NCBI RefSeq assembly: GCF_017875765.1
Contig: NZ_JAGGNA010000001.1
Location: 3,608,253 to 3,672,252, forward strand
Length of the DNA stretch: 64,000 nucleotides
Source of the DNA: Flavobacterium sp. CG_23.5
GTDB lineage: Bacteria; Bacteroidota; Bacteroidia; Flavobacteriales; Flavobacteriaceae
Direction of reading: 5' to 3'
Shown here: positions 54,536 through 63,540 of the stretch, piece by piece
Layout: each line of letters opens with the position of its first letter
Position numbering within the stretch: the first letter of the stretch is position 1
Notes under the pieces: model-generated
Told to the model about the DNA's origin: nothing
The model's input: the letters and a program-made list of their open reading frames with translations, nothing else
Databases searched by the model: none
Position numbers and translations under genes: made by a program

Positions 54536-56677
54536 TTATTTATATAAATTTACTTCACGTTCCCAGAAACGGTGTTTACCCATTGCTGTTATAAATTGCT
54601 GTACAAACCCTTCTGATGCTATTTCATTTGTTAATATAATTCCATCATCACTGTTTTTAATTTTGGAAGCGAAAGGGACCGCACTTATTACTTTTATTGC
54701 TTGACCGTCAGCACCAATAACCTTGCAGTGTTTGTATGCATCATTTAGAAATTCACTAACATCATCATTTTCTGCAATAGCGTTAATTTCTAGCCCGTGC
54801 GGAACGTAAACCGCATCAAATAGTACCGATGAAGCTGTGAGTAGGCTAAAATCAACAGCTACAGCTACTTTCTCATCGGTAGTTATACTTCCAAGATGTG
54901 GTGCTATTATAAAGCCATTGGCATCTTCTTTTAATAAAGCATTTTTCATTTTTAAAATACAAACCTCAGAAACGCCATTGTCACATATAATAGCAACTTT
55001 TCTCGAAGCAATTGTTGATGTGTTGGTAGGATTTTTAAGCATAGTTAGCGCATCAGAAGCGGCAATAGATTGTTCTACAGTTGTAGATTCCTGTGTACCC
55101 ATTTCATTTTCAGGAGAAACTCCATGGTTTAATGGCGTTTCAAGGACTGGAGGAATTGTAGAACCAATACCAATAGCAACTTTTTCTGCTAGTACTTTGT
55201 CTACTTTTGATAAAAGTCCTAACATTCTGATCCTGATAGCCATGGTTTCTACTTTGCCTAGCTCAAAGCGCAATGCTTTAACAATATGGCTTTTTTCTGT
55301 TGAAGTCTGGCTGTTAAAGAATAATTTTGCCTGTCCAAAATGGTCATTGAAACTTTCACTTCTTTGTCTGATTTTATATGCATCAATACGTTCATTAAAA
55401 CTTGTAAAACCACCTTCGCTAATTTTAGCCTGATAGGGGCAACCGCCTCCAAGTGAATTTGGTTGGTAACTTACTCGGCCAATGTTAATTTCCTGACGCA
55501 TATGACCGTCTCGCTGGTTGTTATGAACTGGTGCTATACTTCTGTTAATTGGTATTTCATGAAAGTTTGGACTTCCCAATCTTGATAATTGGGTATCGGT
55601 ATAAGAAAATAGACGCCCTTGTAGTAAAGGGTCATTACTGAAATCTATACCTGGTACCACATGTCCCGGATGGAATGCAATTTGCTCTGTTTCAGCAAAA
55701 AAGTTGTCAGGATTTTTATTGAGAACCATTCTTCCAATGATTGTCACCGGTACGAGTTCCTCCGGAACCAGTTTGGTCGGGTCTAGAAGGTCAAATTCAT
55801 ACTTATTTTCATCTGATGTTGGGATAATCTGCACTCCTAATTCCCATTCTGGGAAATTTCCCATTTCAATGGCTTCCCATAAATCCTGACGATGAAAATC
55901 GGAGTTTTTACCTGAAATCTTTTGGGCTTCATCCCATGCCACTGCATGAGTTCCTAATTTTGGTTTCCAATGAAATTTTACAAATACAGATTCATTAGCC
56001 TCGTTAATTAGTCGAAATGTATGAACACCAAAGCCTTCCATCATACGTAAACTTCTTGGAAGTGCCCGATCTGACATAATCCACATAATCATATGCATTG
56101 ATTCAGGCATCAAGGAGATGAAATCCCAAAATGTATCATGAGCAGATGCGGCCTGCGGCATTTCGTTATGCGGTTCTGGTTTAACGGCGTGTATAAGATC
56201 AGGAAATTTAGATGCATCTTGAATAAAAAAAACAGGCATGTTATTTCCGACTAAATCATAAATACCTTGCTGAGTGTAAAATTTTACTGAAAAACCCCTT
56301 ACATCCCTAGCAAGATCTGAAGAACCTCGAGATCCCGCAACAGTTGAAAATCTTGCGAAAACTGGGGTTTTCATTCCTGCTTCTTGAAGAAATCCTGCCT
56401 TTGTTAATTCCGGTATAGGCGTGGTAACTTCAAAAAAACCATGTGCTCCTGATCCGCGTGCATGTACAATTCTTTCTGGTATTCGTTCATGGTCAAAATG
56501 AGTTATCTTTTCCCTTAAAATAAAATCTTCCAGTAGAGAAGGCCCACGCTCTCCTGCCTTTAAAGAATTATTATCGTCATTGATTTTAACCCCTTGATCG
56601 GTCGTCAGAAATTTATTAGTGCTATCCGACTTGTTTTTTGACAAATCACGCTGTTTGCCATCTTGTAAATTTTCCAT
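54536..56677 (-). CDS. katE: Large-subunit catalase, HPII type
   Basis: The 713-residue clade-2 catalase decomposes hydrogen peroxide. The distal His lies in ERIVHARGSGAHG (about residue 67), the Asn in GNNMPVFF, and the proximal Tyr in RLFSYTDTQLSRLG. Residues 560-713 (KVAIICDNGVSEVCILKMKN) form the extra DJ-1/PfpI-like C-terminal domain of HPII. Length, motifs and frame are intact. A DUF892 gene follows at once downstream. Confidence 0.96.
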   Translation of the reverse strand: MENLQDGKQRDLSKNKSDSTNKFLTTDQGVKINDDNNSLKAGERGPSLLEDFILREKITHFDHERIPERIVHARGSGAHGFFEVTTPIPELTKAGFLQEAGMKTPVFARFSTVAGSRGSSDLARDVRGFSVKFYTQQGIYDLVGNNMPVFFIQDASKFPDLIHAVKPEPHNEMPQAASAHDTFWDFISLMPESMHMIMWIMSDRALPRSLRMMEGFGVHTFRLINEANESVFVKFHWKPKLGTHAVAWDEAQKISGKNSDFHRQDLWEAIEMGNFPEWELGVQIIPTSDENKYEFDLLDPTKLVPEELVPVTIIGRMVLNKNPDNFFAETEQIAFHPGHVVPGIDFSNDPLLQGRLFSYTDTQLSRLGSPNFHEIPINRSIAPVHNNQRDGHMRQEINIGRVSYQPNSLGGGCPYQAKISEGGFTSFNERIDAYKIRQRSESFNDHFGQAKLFFNSQTSTEKSHIVKALRFELGKVETMAIRIRMLGLLSKVDKVLAEKVAIGIGSTIPPVLETPLNHGVSPENEMGTQESTTVEQSIAASDALTMLKNPTNTSTIASRKVAIICDNGVSEVCILKMKNALLKEDANGFIIAPHLGSITTDEKVAVAVDFSLLTASSVLFDAVYVPHGLEINAIAENDDVSEFLNDAYKHCKVIGADGQAIKVISAVPFASKIKNSDDGIILTNEIASEGFVQQFITAMGKHRFWEREVNLYK

Positions 56678-57705
56678 ATGTCTTAGTTTAATTGGTTACT
56701 AATCTAAATATGATAAGAAAGAGTTTAAAACTGCAAAAAGTGGCTGAGAAGCGATAAATTGAAACTTTACCACGCATATCAAATTTAATACAATTGATCA
56801 TAAGAATTATATAAAATTGAATGAAAATTTTATATAATTCACAGTGTGTTATTATTGTAACGCATTGAATAACAGTGTTTATTGTTGCAAAATACTCGCT
56901 AAATTATTCCTTGACTTTTCTCTACCCAAAAAGTTTAAAAATGTGATTCCATCTCCTAAGAATCTAACTGTTGTCCCAAATCGAATTTGCTTTATAAAAA
57001 TGTTATTTTAACTATTTTTTGCGTCTGCAAAAATTAGAAATGGTTTTGATTTCCCGACAACGCCAATTATGAATAGAGAGACTGAACATATAGCAGAGCG
57101 CTACAGTTGGTATTTAATTGCACATTTTGCAAAAAAATGACGAGATAAACGACGAGGCAATCAAAGCAAAAGTTGAAATTAACGAAGTAAAACTTTCATT
57201 TAAGAATGTTGTAAATCAAAGATGTTTATTTATTGTTAATGAATTTATGATTGATAAATTCCAGACGTAAAAAACTCTAATATATCCCCTTTAATTTGAT
57301 AATAGTTTTTTTGAACTTTTTTGTGATATTATGTATTTACTATTCGATTTTCTTGATCCTTTGTTTTCAAAATTACAATTTTTGCTAAATGTTTTGATTA
57401 GAATAGTGAAACTTTTTAAAAGTTATTTTGTAATTTGAGGAGGATATTTTTGCGGCTTAAAAGACTCATGATTAATGCCGATAATGAGTTTACCAATGAT
57501 GACGTGAATGCTATGATTTTATAGAGTACTGTGCGAGAATTGCTTATAGAGATTATAGTCATGGGTTGACAAAATTGGTTAATGTTTTGAAGTTAGTTGC
57601 TTTGAAATATATATTATAAAAATTTGATGTTGTTGTATTTAGTTACATTTATAATGGAAGTATCTTTTACTTTTACACTAATATTTGCGATGTTTCATAC
57701 AAAAA
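56678..57705. other. Intergenic stretch between catalase and integrase
   Basis: No supported gene. A few short frames (for example MNRETEHIAERYSWYLIAHF from 57069) could be gene debris, but none has a recognisable family. The AT content is very high. As the edge of an integrated segment it may contain eroded sequence. Confidence 0.4.
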
Positions 57706-58944
57706 CTAACTCACCGATTTAGCCAATACACCTTCTTTAAATTTTTCCCTTAAAATCATCATATCCTCACTGACCTTCTTATCTAAGACTTTAGCATAAT
57801 GTTGTGTGGTACGTAAGTTTTTATGACCAAGCATTTTGCTTACACTTTCAATAGGAACTCCGTTTGTAAGTGTTACAGTTGTTGCAAAAGTATGTCTGGC
57901 AATGTGGAAGGTGAGTTCTTTTTCAATTTCACAAACGCCTGCAATTTCCTTTAAATACGCATTCATTTTTTGGTTGCTCAAAATGGGAAGCAGTTTGTTT
58001 TGATTGCAGCATTCCGGATGGTCCTCGTATTTATCGATTATCATTTGGGTAATTGGAAGAATTGGAATCTTTGATGCAGCTTCTGTTTTCTGACGGTGGG
58101 TGAATATCCATTTCTCTCCATCAATACCGATGCTTATATGGGACTTAGTTAAGTTTTTGACGTCAATGTATGCCAAGCCGGTAAAGCAGCTAAAAAGGAA
58201 GATATCGCGGACTAATGATAGTCTTTCGGTTTTGAAATCTTTGTTGATGATATTCTGAATTTCTCCTTCTGATAAATACACCCGTTCCACTTCTCTGACT
58301 TTGGCTTTGTAGTTACTGAAAGGGTTTCTTTCAATCCAATTATTGGCCAAACAAATCTTGATGATTTTGCTGAAGTTCTTGATGTATTTGACAGCGGTGT
58401 TATTCGCGCAATTCCTAACGCTGCGCAGGTAGAACTCATAATCGGTTATAAAGGCATGATTTATTTTGTCGATTTCGATATCGGATATTTTGTATTTCCA
58501 TTCTAAAAAATCAATGGTATGTTTCAAAGAGGTATTATAACGCTCCAATGTTCCTTGTGCATATTCTTTGCCTACCAATTCTTTGATTTTATTGTTGTGG
58601 TCTTTTAAGATAGGGATGAGGGTTCTTTGTCGTTCTTCGATACCCAGTAATTTGTTTTTGAAAACTTCAAGTGTTAGTAATTCGTTTTTGTGAATTAATT
58701 CCATCTGAATGTCAAATATTTTAGATTTCATCAAATTAAGATATTCATTTAATGAACGGGCTTCCTCTGAGGTTCCTTTCATTTTTGACAATTCGGTTGA
58801 CCATTTTGCTGCTTCAATGAATTTCTTTGAACTGAATTCCATTCGTTTTCCATCTACAGTCAATCTAATATAGATTGGTAATTGACCTGATGTGTTGGCT
58901 TTAGTGCTTTTAGCATAAAAGTGTAATGTGATTTTTGTTTTCAT
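57706..58944 (-). CDS. Tyrosine recombinase / integrase (full copy C)
   Basis: The 412-residue protein has an arm-binding domain (residues 1-100; KITLHFYAKSTKANTSGQLP), a SAM-like core-binding domain (105-210), and a catalytic domain with KTEAASKIPILPITQM, HIARHTF (His, Arg) and LGHKNLRTTQHYAKV (His, Tyr). The first Arg box reads CFTGLAYIDVKNL without an obvious arginine, as in IntDOT-like enzymes. Two remnant copies lie at 23.7 and 36.4 kb. A tRNA-like att fragment is 270 bp upstream of its start. Confidence 0.95.
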   Translation of the reverse strand: MKTKITLHFYAKSTKANTSGQLPIYIRLTVDGKRMEFSSKKFIEAAKWSTELSKMKGTSEEARSLNEYLNLMKSKIFDIQMELIHKNELLTLEVFKNKLLGIEERQRTLIPILKDHNNKIKELVGKEYAQGTLERYNTSLKHTIDFLEWKYKISDIEIDKINHAFITDYEFYLRSVRNCANNTAVKYIKNFSKIIKICLANNWIERNPFSNYKAKVREVERVYLSEGEIQNIINKDFKTERLSLVRDIFLFSCFTGLAYIDVKNLTKSHISIGIDGEKWIFTHRQKTEAASKIPILPITQMIIDKYEDHPECCNQNKLLPILSNQKMNAYLKEIAGVCEIEKELTFHIARHTFATTVTLTNGVPIESVSKMLGHKNLRTTQHYAKVLDKKVSEDMMILREKFKEGVLAKSVS

Positions 58945-59160
58945 GGTGGTGACCTTTTAATTATTATTCAATTTAAATATCTTGCGAATACCAAACAAGA
59001 TGTTTAAATAGTGAACCAGTCGTTGAACTGGTCATGAAACATAATGTTTGTAGGGTTTAAGGAGATTTAGCGAGACCCTAATTGTTGAATTTGTTAGGGT
59101 CTCGATTTAGTCTCTTTAAGGATGAGATTAGATGAATAATTTGACTATGTCGTAAAAGCA

Positions 59161-59194
59161 AAAACCCCGTAAATCATAAGATTTACGGGGTTTT
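59161..59194. terminator. Strong bidirectional terminator
   Basis: AAAACCCCGTAAATC and GATTTACGGGGTTTT form a perfect 15-bp stem on loop ATAA. Such hairpins with A/T tracts on both sides stop transcription from either strand. It separates the integrase from the att remnant. Confidence 0.9.
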
Positions 59195-59214
59195 GATACC
59201 ATTTGTTTTTATAC

Positions 59215-59234
59215 TGGCGGAGAAAGAGGGATTT
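59215..59234 (-). other. tRNA-Ser-like 3'-end fragment, possible att site
   Basis: TGGCGGAGAAAGAGGGATTT matches, on the complementary strand, the 3' end of a tRNA-Ser (acceptor arm through T-arm: ...AATCCC...TCCGCCA). The rest of the tRNA is absent: after GGGATTT the sequence departs (GTTAACC). Integrases of this family often use tRNA 3' ends, and the full integrase is 270 bp away, so this is likely an attachment remnant. Confidence 0.6.
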
Positions 59235-59479
59235 GTTAACCTCTGTCAAGTCCTAATTTTATTGACTTAGCGTTTGTTTTTCAAAATGAGTGCACCGAAT
59301 TGTGCACCTTTAAATTTCACTCAATTTAGTACTCGTATTGATGATTCAAATTTAATCAATTTTATTGGAATTTGCACCATTGATAAGTTCAAAATATAGT
59401 CTGGCAAACGTACTATTTTACCGAATAATTACCTGTTTAAGCTGTTTAATTTTTAAACTTGTACAATACCAAAATTCAT

Positions 59480-59707
59480 CTAGGTATTAAAGATTTTTTC
59501 TGATTGTAGCATCCAATTTTTTAGAAATAGATTCCGTTTATCAACGATTAGTTCTTTAAAAAGGAAAAAATCGTTTTCAATTGTGTTGATGATCTTTTCT
59601 GATATGTTTAATTTAGTAGTATCATTTTTTATAATACTGACATACTTAGTATAATGAGATGCTATTGTTGGTTTAATCTGGTGTAAAACAACCAGTATTA
59701 TAGTCAA
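59480..59707 (-). CDS. Possible 75-residue protein (weak)
   Basis: The frame starts only at a TTG at 59707; the upstream part is open but has no ATG. The product begins hydrophobic (MTIILVVLHQI) and then turns charged. No family is recognised and the composition is neutral. Probably marginal. Confidence 0.25.
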   Translation of the reverse strand: MTIILVVLHQIKPTIASHYTKYVSIIKNDTTKLNISEKIINTIENDFFLFKELIVDKRNLFLKNWMLQSEKIFNT

Positions 59708-59771
59708 AATTAGTAAAAAAGACTTATTACAACTGCTTTAATGGTAAAATATTTGAAAGAATAACGGGAGT

Positions 59772-59975
59772 TTAACCTATAATATGTAATTCTACCTGCT
59801 CTTGTTTCAGGCTAGTGTACTGGCAAAACTCTTCTATAGATACAAACTCATTTTGGAGCTTGTTAAGCTCCTTTCTGATGTTTTGCAACAGTCTAATGCT
59901 TTGGCGATAACTCTTTCCTGTAATGCGTTGTATGTCTTTAGGGTAGATACACAATCTCGTGGTTGCTGCTTTCAT
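59772..59975 (-). CDS. Small hypothetical protein, excisionase-like context
   Basis: The 67-residue protein MKAATTRLCIYPKDIQRITG (then KSYRQSIRLLQNIRKELNK) is of a type often seen in flavobacterial mobile regions; the N-terminal pattern resembles small DNA-binding/excisionase-like proteins. The C-terminal part (SIEEFCQYTSLKQEQVELHI) may be an HTH-like helix pair. It lies downstream of the hipT gene on the same strand. The function is not established. Confidence 0.5.
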   Translation of the reverse strand: MKAATTRLCIYPKDIQRITGKSYRQSIRLLQNIRKELNKLQNEFVSIEEFCQYTSLKQEQVELHIIG

Positions 59976-60064
59976 ACTCTATCTATAGCTTTGGTTGGGC
60001 TTTGGCTTACTTTAAAATTCTATTATCCAAACTTCTAAGTAAAATTAAACAAAAAAGTGCTTGT

Positions 60065-61027
60065 TTACTTAGGCTGAAATAAACTGCTGTATCTTTCCTC
60101 TAATAGTAGTTTGTATTTTTCTTTGAATGCTTCAGATAGGAATGAATTATCAATCCACTGCATGGCAATTGGTTTATTTTTTTGGAATCGTTTTACTATT
60201 CCTTTGAGCTGTTTGTCGTTGAGTCCGAGGTTTGTGCCTAGTGTTTGGAAATGCTGCCATTTTAGTTTTTTCTTTTTTCCATCGAGTGTTAAAGCTAGTT
60301 CTTCGGTGTCTTCCGGGTTTACTATGGCTACGTTCAGCAGATCATAGGCTGGAGCCAATGTCCAACTATCCCCTGTATTGATCATCGAGAAGTTCTTCAG
60401 GTGCATGTCGTTATTTCCCGTTAGGTAACTGAAGACACCCAGTTCTAAAAAGTATAGTTTGTCCAATAAGGTGTTGTCTGAGAATTCATTGATGGCTTTG
60501 CCTATTTTTTCCATCGAGCTTTTGTATTTGTCAAAAGCTTCCGTGATTTGGAACATGTCGAGCATGTGGATTTTTTCTCCAGTAGCTGTCCTATCAATGC
60601 GTTTGGTAATATAGGAAAGCTCACCAGATTGTAGACGGATCAAGCTTGATTTTACAGTGTTAATACCAAAAGCTTCTGCAATGCGCATCGTTACATGTTC
60701 ATTTGCGGGCATTTCAGCAAATTGTTCGGATGGCGGTTTGAAAATATAATTACCGCCCAAAGCACCTACCACGGTAAGGCGTCCTTTATTCCCGTCCTGA
60801 ATCGTGTCATTTACTATTGATAGTGATAATTTGGGTTGTACCCCGGGTACTGCTACGCTTCGCTCCACGACATTTAGCGCTAAGGCGGTCATTTGTTGTA
60901 GGGTATGTTCAAATGCAGGTTGGTGTTTTGTTCCAAAAAACGCTAAGCTACATTGCTCGTGAAAATCACCTTCAATTGTATCCTCTAATCTCAGGTAACA
61001 GTATACGCATTTCTTACTCATTTTCAT
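60065..61027 (-). CDS. HipT-like serine/threonine kinase toxin (HipA C-terminal type)
   Basis: From the ATG at 61027 the 320-residue protein starts MKMSKKCVYCYLRLEDTIEG with a CxxC...C zinc-ribbon-like N-terminus. It then has the HipA fold: VPGVQPKLSL (Gly/Ser loop), NYIFKPPSE, catalytic GNNDMHLKNFS and the metal motif APAYDLLN. HipA kinases phosphorylate aminoacyl-tRNA synthetases and arrest growth. It overlaps the preceding gene by 14 bp. The N-terminal subdomain of classical HipA is missing here and encoded separately, as in hipBST. A start up to 61099 seems too long. Confidence 0.88.
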   Translation of the reverse strand: MKMSKKCVYCYLRLEDTIEGDFHEQCSLAFFGTKHQPAFEHTLQQMTALALNVVERSVAVPGVQPKLSLSIVNDTIQDGNKGRLTVVGALGGNYIFKPPSEQFAEMPANEHVTMRIAEAFGINTVKSSLIRLQSGELSYITKRIDRTATGEKIHMLDMFQITEAFDKYKSSMEKIGKAINEFSDNTLLDKLYFLELGVFSYLTGNNDMHLKNFSMINTGDSWTLAPAYDLLNVAIVNPEDTEELALTLDGKKKKLKWQHFQTLGTNLGLNDKQLKGIVKRFQKNKPIAMQWIDNSFLSEAFKEKYKLLLEERYSSLFQPK

Positions 61028-61346
61028 TTGGTATTGGTTGAACACTGACGGCACCGATACAATTTTGGCAGCAGGCCAAGAGTAATCCCATGCGGTCATT
61101 GGGATTAATTTTCCAGTTTTTGGATGCGATATCCAGGAGCCAGCCTTCAGGAATTAGTCCTTCAAAAAAGGGGAATAATCGTTTGTCGGTATATGTTTTA
61201 GGACTTACTGGCATCGTAAACGTAATGAACTGCTTGGGATGTTTCTTTATGTATTGTTCTTCATACTGAAAGATATAGTCTCCTTCATCTGTTTCGGTGA
61301 GTATTCCCGCTAAGACGTCTTTATAATATATTGCTGCCTTTCTCAT
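61014..61346 (-). CDS. HipS-like protein (HipA N-terminal subdomain)
   Basis: The 110-residue protein covers the N-terminal subdomain of HipA (MRKAAIYYKDVLAGILTETD, YEEQYIKKHPKQFITFTMPV, FPFFEGLIPEGWLLDIASKN). In E. coli hipBST this separate HipS acts as antitoxin. The ATG overlaps the stop of the HTH gene (TAATG), and its end overlaps the HipT start by 14 bp, so the three are translated in coupling. Confidence 0.88.
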   Translation of the reverse strand: MRKAAIYYKDVLAGILTETDEGDYIFQYEEQYIKKHPKQFITFTMPVSPKTYTDKRLFPFFEGLIPEGWLLDIASKNWKINPNDRMGLLLACCQNCIGAVSVQPIPNENE

Positions 61347-61570
61347 TATTCTTTCTTTTCATTTTTGGATAATTCTCGTGCGTTAACCGGTGCGAGGGTA
61401 TGCCCGAACATTCGGAGCACTTGATTTACCTTCTCGAGATTTAGATTTTCTTTGCCTTGTTCTATTTTTCGAATAACGGTAAGTGCTACTCCAGCACGTT
61501 CTGCAAATGCTTCCTGGGTAAGGTTTACTTCATTTCTTTTTTCTTTTACAAAGTCTGCTAGTGTTATCAT
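61346..61570 (-). CDS. HipB-like HTH regulator
   Basis: The XRE-type HTH (LADFVKEKRNEVNLTQEAFA, ERAGVALTVIRKIEQGKENL) makes up almost all of the protein. I take the ATG at 61570 (74 residues), because upstream lies an operator half site and four further codons (MHII) would cover it; an ATG at 61582 is possible. It represses the operon by binding the three palindromes upstream. Confidence 0.88.
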   Translation of the reverse strand: MITLADFVKEKRNEVNLTQEAFAERAGVALTVIRKIEQGKENLNLEKVNQVLRMFGHTLAPVNARELSKNEKKE

Positions 61571-61573
61571 AAT

Positions 61574-61671
61574 TATATGCATTTACATCGAATTAGAACA
61601 AATATAGTAAATTATATGTAAAAGCATATAATTTACTTATTAAAATACAATCTATATGTAATTGCATATAG
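61574..61671. promoter_or_regulatory. Three evenly spaced HipB operators and a promoter
   Basis: O1 (61574-61588: TATATG, N6, CAT), O2 (61610-61633: AATTATATG, N6, CATATAATT) and O3 (61652-61671: CTATATG, N6, CATATAG) share TATATG-N6-CATATA. Their centres are 39 and 40 bp apart. A minus-strand -7 box TATATTTG (61599-61606) lies between O1 and O2. Repressor at O1 would block initiation and O2 would cover the -33 zone. Typical of autoregulated toxin-antitoxin promoters. Confidence 0.8.
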
Positions 61672-61874
61672 AAATTTATAACTCGTAACGAACTCACAAG
61701 TGTCATTTATGTCGATTTATGCCATCTGTGTCTGATCCTGCCATCTGGTCGTCGAGGCCTTTTTAATGTGATTTAATTGGCTAAAATTTGTATTCAAATC
61801 AATTGAAAAGTGTTGCAACAGGATGACGATTGAATTCATTTTAAATTAATTTATAAACTTAAATTTTAGGAATT

Positions 61875-62630
61875 ATGGCAAGACAGAAAGGCATAATTAA
61901 GTTGAAAGGTACTATTGGAGATATTACTTTTTACAAAACCCAAGATGGGCATTTGGCACGTGAAAAAGGAGGCATCGATGCCAGCAGAATCAAAAATGAT
62001 CCTGCGTTTCAAAGAACGCGTGAGAACGGTTCTGAATTTGGAAGAGCCGGCAAGGCAGGGAAAGTTTTAAGAACGGCTCTGAGAGTCTTACTGTTAAATT
62101 CTGCGGACGGTAGAGTGGTGAGTCGACTTACCCAAGCGATGGTGAAAGTTATTCAAGCCGATACGATTAGCGAGCGTGGGTTACGAAATGTAATTGATGG
62201 TGAGGCGGAATTGCTTATTGGTTTTGAGTTCAACATCAGAGGGAAACTGGGGACCAGTTTGTTTGCTCCCTATGTAGGGATAATCGACAGAGTATCTGGA
62301 GATATCAGCGTTGATTTGGATTCGTTTATTCCCGCTAATATGATTGCAGCTCCAGGAGGGACGACCCATTTTAAAATTATTTCAGCTGGTGCTGAAATTG
62401 ATTTTGAGGCAGAGACTTTCGTATCAACGAATTCCGAAACGGCCATTCTTCCTTGGGATATGACAGCAACAGCGGCGATTAGTCATGTAAACCCGGTGAC
62501 ACCAAACAGCACAAAACCGTTGTTTTTGGCTTTAGGTGTTGAGTTTTACCAACAAGTAAATGGCCAGATGTATCCCTTGAAAAATGGATCCTACAACCCG
62601 TTAGCTTTGGTTAGCGTAAGCGGATTGTAA
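61875..62630 (+). CDS. Conserved phage-like hypothetical protein
   Basis: The 251-residue protein begins MARQKGIIKLKGTIGDITFY and has a basic N-terminal part (KNDPAFQRTRENGSEFGRAG) and a beta-rich remainder. I know this type from flavobacterial genomes next to DUF5675 genes, but no function is established. A good ribosome-binding-like AGGAAT precedes the ATG. It starts the cassette that ends with the terminator at 63541. A phage or tailocin structural origin is likely from context only. Confidence 0.65.
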   Translation: MARQKGIIKLKGTIGDITFYKTQDGHLAREKGGIDASRIKNDPAFQRTRENGSEFGRAGKAGKVLRTALRVLLLNSADGRVVSRLTQAMVKVIQADTISERGLRNVIDGEAELLIGFEFNIRGKLGTSLFAPYVGIIDRVSGDISVDLDSFIPANMIAAPGGTTHFKIISAGAEIDFEAETFVSTNSETAILPWDMTATAAISHVNPVTPNSTKPLFLALGVEFYQQVNGQMYPLKNGSYNPLALVSVSGL

Positions 62631-62631
62631 G

Positions 62632-63027
62632 ATGGTTTTGGTATTAACCAGAATCTATTTTCCTGAAGGAACGCAAGGGATGCTAGAATGGAACGGCACA
62701 CTAGTTTGTTATACCATCGAATTGCCTTGGTTGGGAAATCAAAGGCGTATCTCTTGTATTCCAGAAGGAGAATATGTTTTGCAGAAGCGGTTTAGCCCAA
62801 AATTTAAATGGCACTTGCATTTGAGAAATGTTCCGGGAAGAGATTTAATATTAATCCATCCCGCCAATGACGCCAAAAAAGAATTATTGGGCTGTATTGC
62901 TCCTGTAACGCAACATAGTGGAGTAGGAAAGGGCCGTTCCTCCCGAAAAGCGTTGGAAAAGCTAAAATCTTTGGTTTACGCCGCTTTAGATCGTAATGAA
63001 GTAGTGAAAATAAGTGTTCAATCTTAA
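62632..63027 (+). CDS. DUF5675-family protein
   Basis: The 131-residue protein (MVLVLTRIYFPEGTQGMLEW, CYTIELPWLGNQRRISCIPE, HLHLRNVPGRDLILIHPAND) is a DUF5675 protein, often found in phage-derived loci and sometimes linked to cell-wall lysis. The conserved pattern has a C-terminal Ile-His-Pro-x-Asn motif. It starts 1 bp after the stop of the previous gene, so they are coupled. Function unproven. Confidence 0.8.
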   Translation: MVLVLTRIYFPEGTQGMLEWNGTLVCYTIELPWLGNQRRISCIPEGEYVLQKRFSPKFKWHLHLRNVPGRDLILIHPANDAKKELLGCIAPVTQHSGVGKGRSSRKALEKLKSLVYAALDRNEVVKISVQS

Positions 63028-63038
63028 AAAGTAGTACT

Positions 63039-63299
63039 ATGAAATTAGTAGAAAGAGTAAAATCGCCAACTCCTAAGTTTTTTAGGATTTTGAGAGCCAT
63101 TGGATTGGCTTTGTTGGCCATAAGCGGAAGTGTGATTGCGGCGCCGGTTGTTTTGCCTGTTGCTGTGGTAAGTATTGCAGGATATATAGCTGTTGCTGGA
63201 GGGGTGATTTCTGCTGTCAGTCAGATTACAGTTGATGAAGCAGCCCTGTTGAAGGCAGAACAAGAAATAATTCCAAAATCTAGAAGCGATGGAGACTAA
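63039..63299 (+). CDS. Small membrane protein of the phage-like cassette
   Basis: The 86-residue protein has two adjacent hydrophobic spans (AIGLALLAISGSVIAAPVVL and AVVSIAGYIAVAGGVISAVS) and a charged C-terminus. This layout is typical of holin-like proteins. It starts 11 bp after the DUF5675 gene and overlaps the next small frame. Confidence 0.6.
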   Translation: MKLVERVKSPTPKFFRILRAIGLALLAISGSVIAAPVVLPVAVVSIAGYIAVAGGVISAVSQITVDEAALLKAEQEIIPKSRSDGD

Positions 63300-63462
63300 T
63301 CTTACTTTAAAATCAGGCACCATTTTAGGAACGTTGTTGAGTATTGCACCCAATATCCTTTCTGAAGATATTCTAAAAACTATTATCTTAGCCGTTGTTG
63401 GAGCTATAGTTAGTTTTCTGGTTTCACTTCTTTTAAAGCGGTTGACCAAAAATAAAAAATAA
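63289..63462 (+). CDS. 57-residue membrane protein (holin-like)
   Basis: The frame METNLTLKSGTILGTLLSIA continues into TIILAVVGAIVSFLVSLLLK and RLTKNKK. It begins with an ATG that overlaps the end of the previous gene by 11 bp, a typical coupled arrangement. One strong span and a basic tail suggest a small holin-like or accessory membrane protein. No homology evidence. Confidence 0.55.
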   Translation: METNLTLKSGTILGTLLSIAPNILSEDILKTIILAVVGAIVSFLVSLLLKRLTKNKK

Positions 63463-63540
63463 ATTCAGTTTTATTAGATTCTGAAACAAGTTCAGAATAA
63501 ATTCAGTTTTTGTGTGGTAACCTTTACTGAATTTTATAAG

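Noticed and set aside
54837..55433. 198-codon plus-strand frame opposite the catalase gene
   Set aside because: It is the complement of a strongly conserved catalase; composition and residues do not suggest a protein.
59211..59240. Complete tRNA gene beside the integrase
   Set aside because: Only the 3'-terminal ~20 bases match; there is no anticodon arm or D arm.
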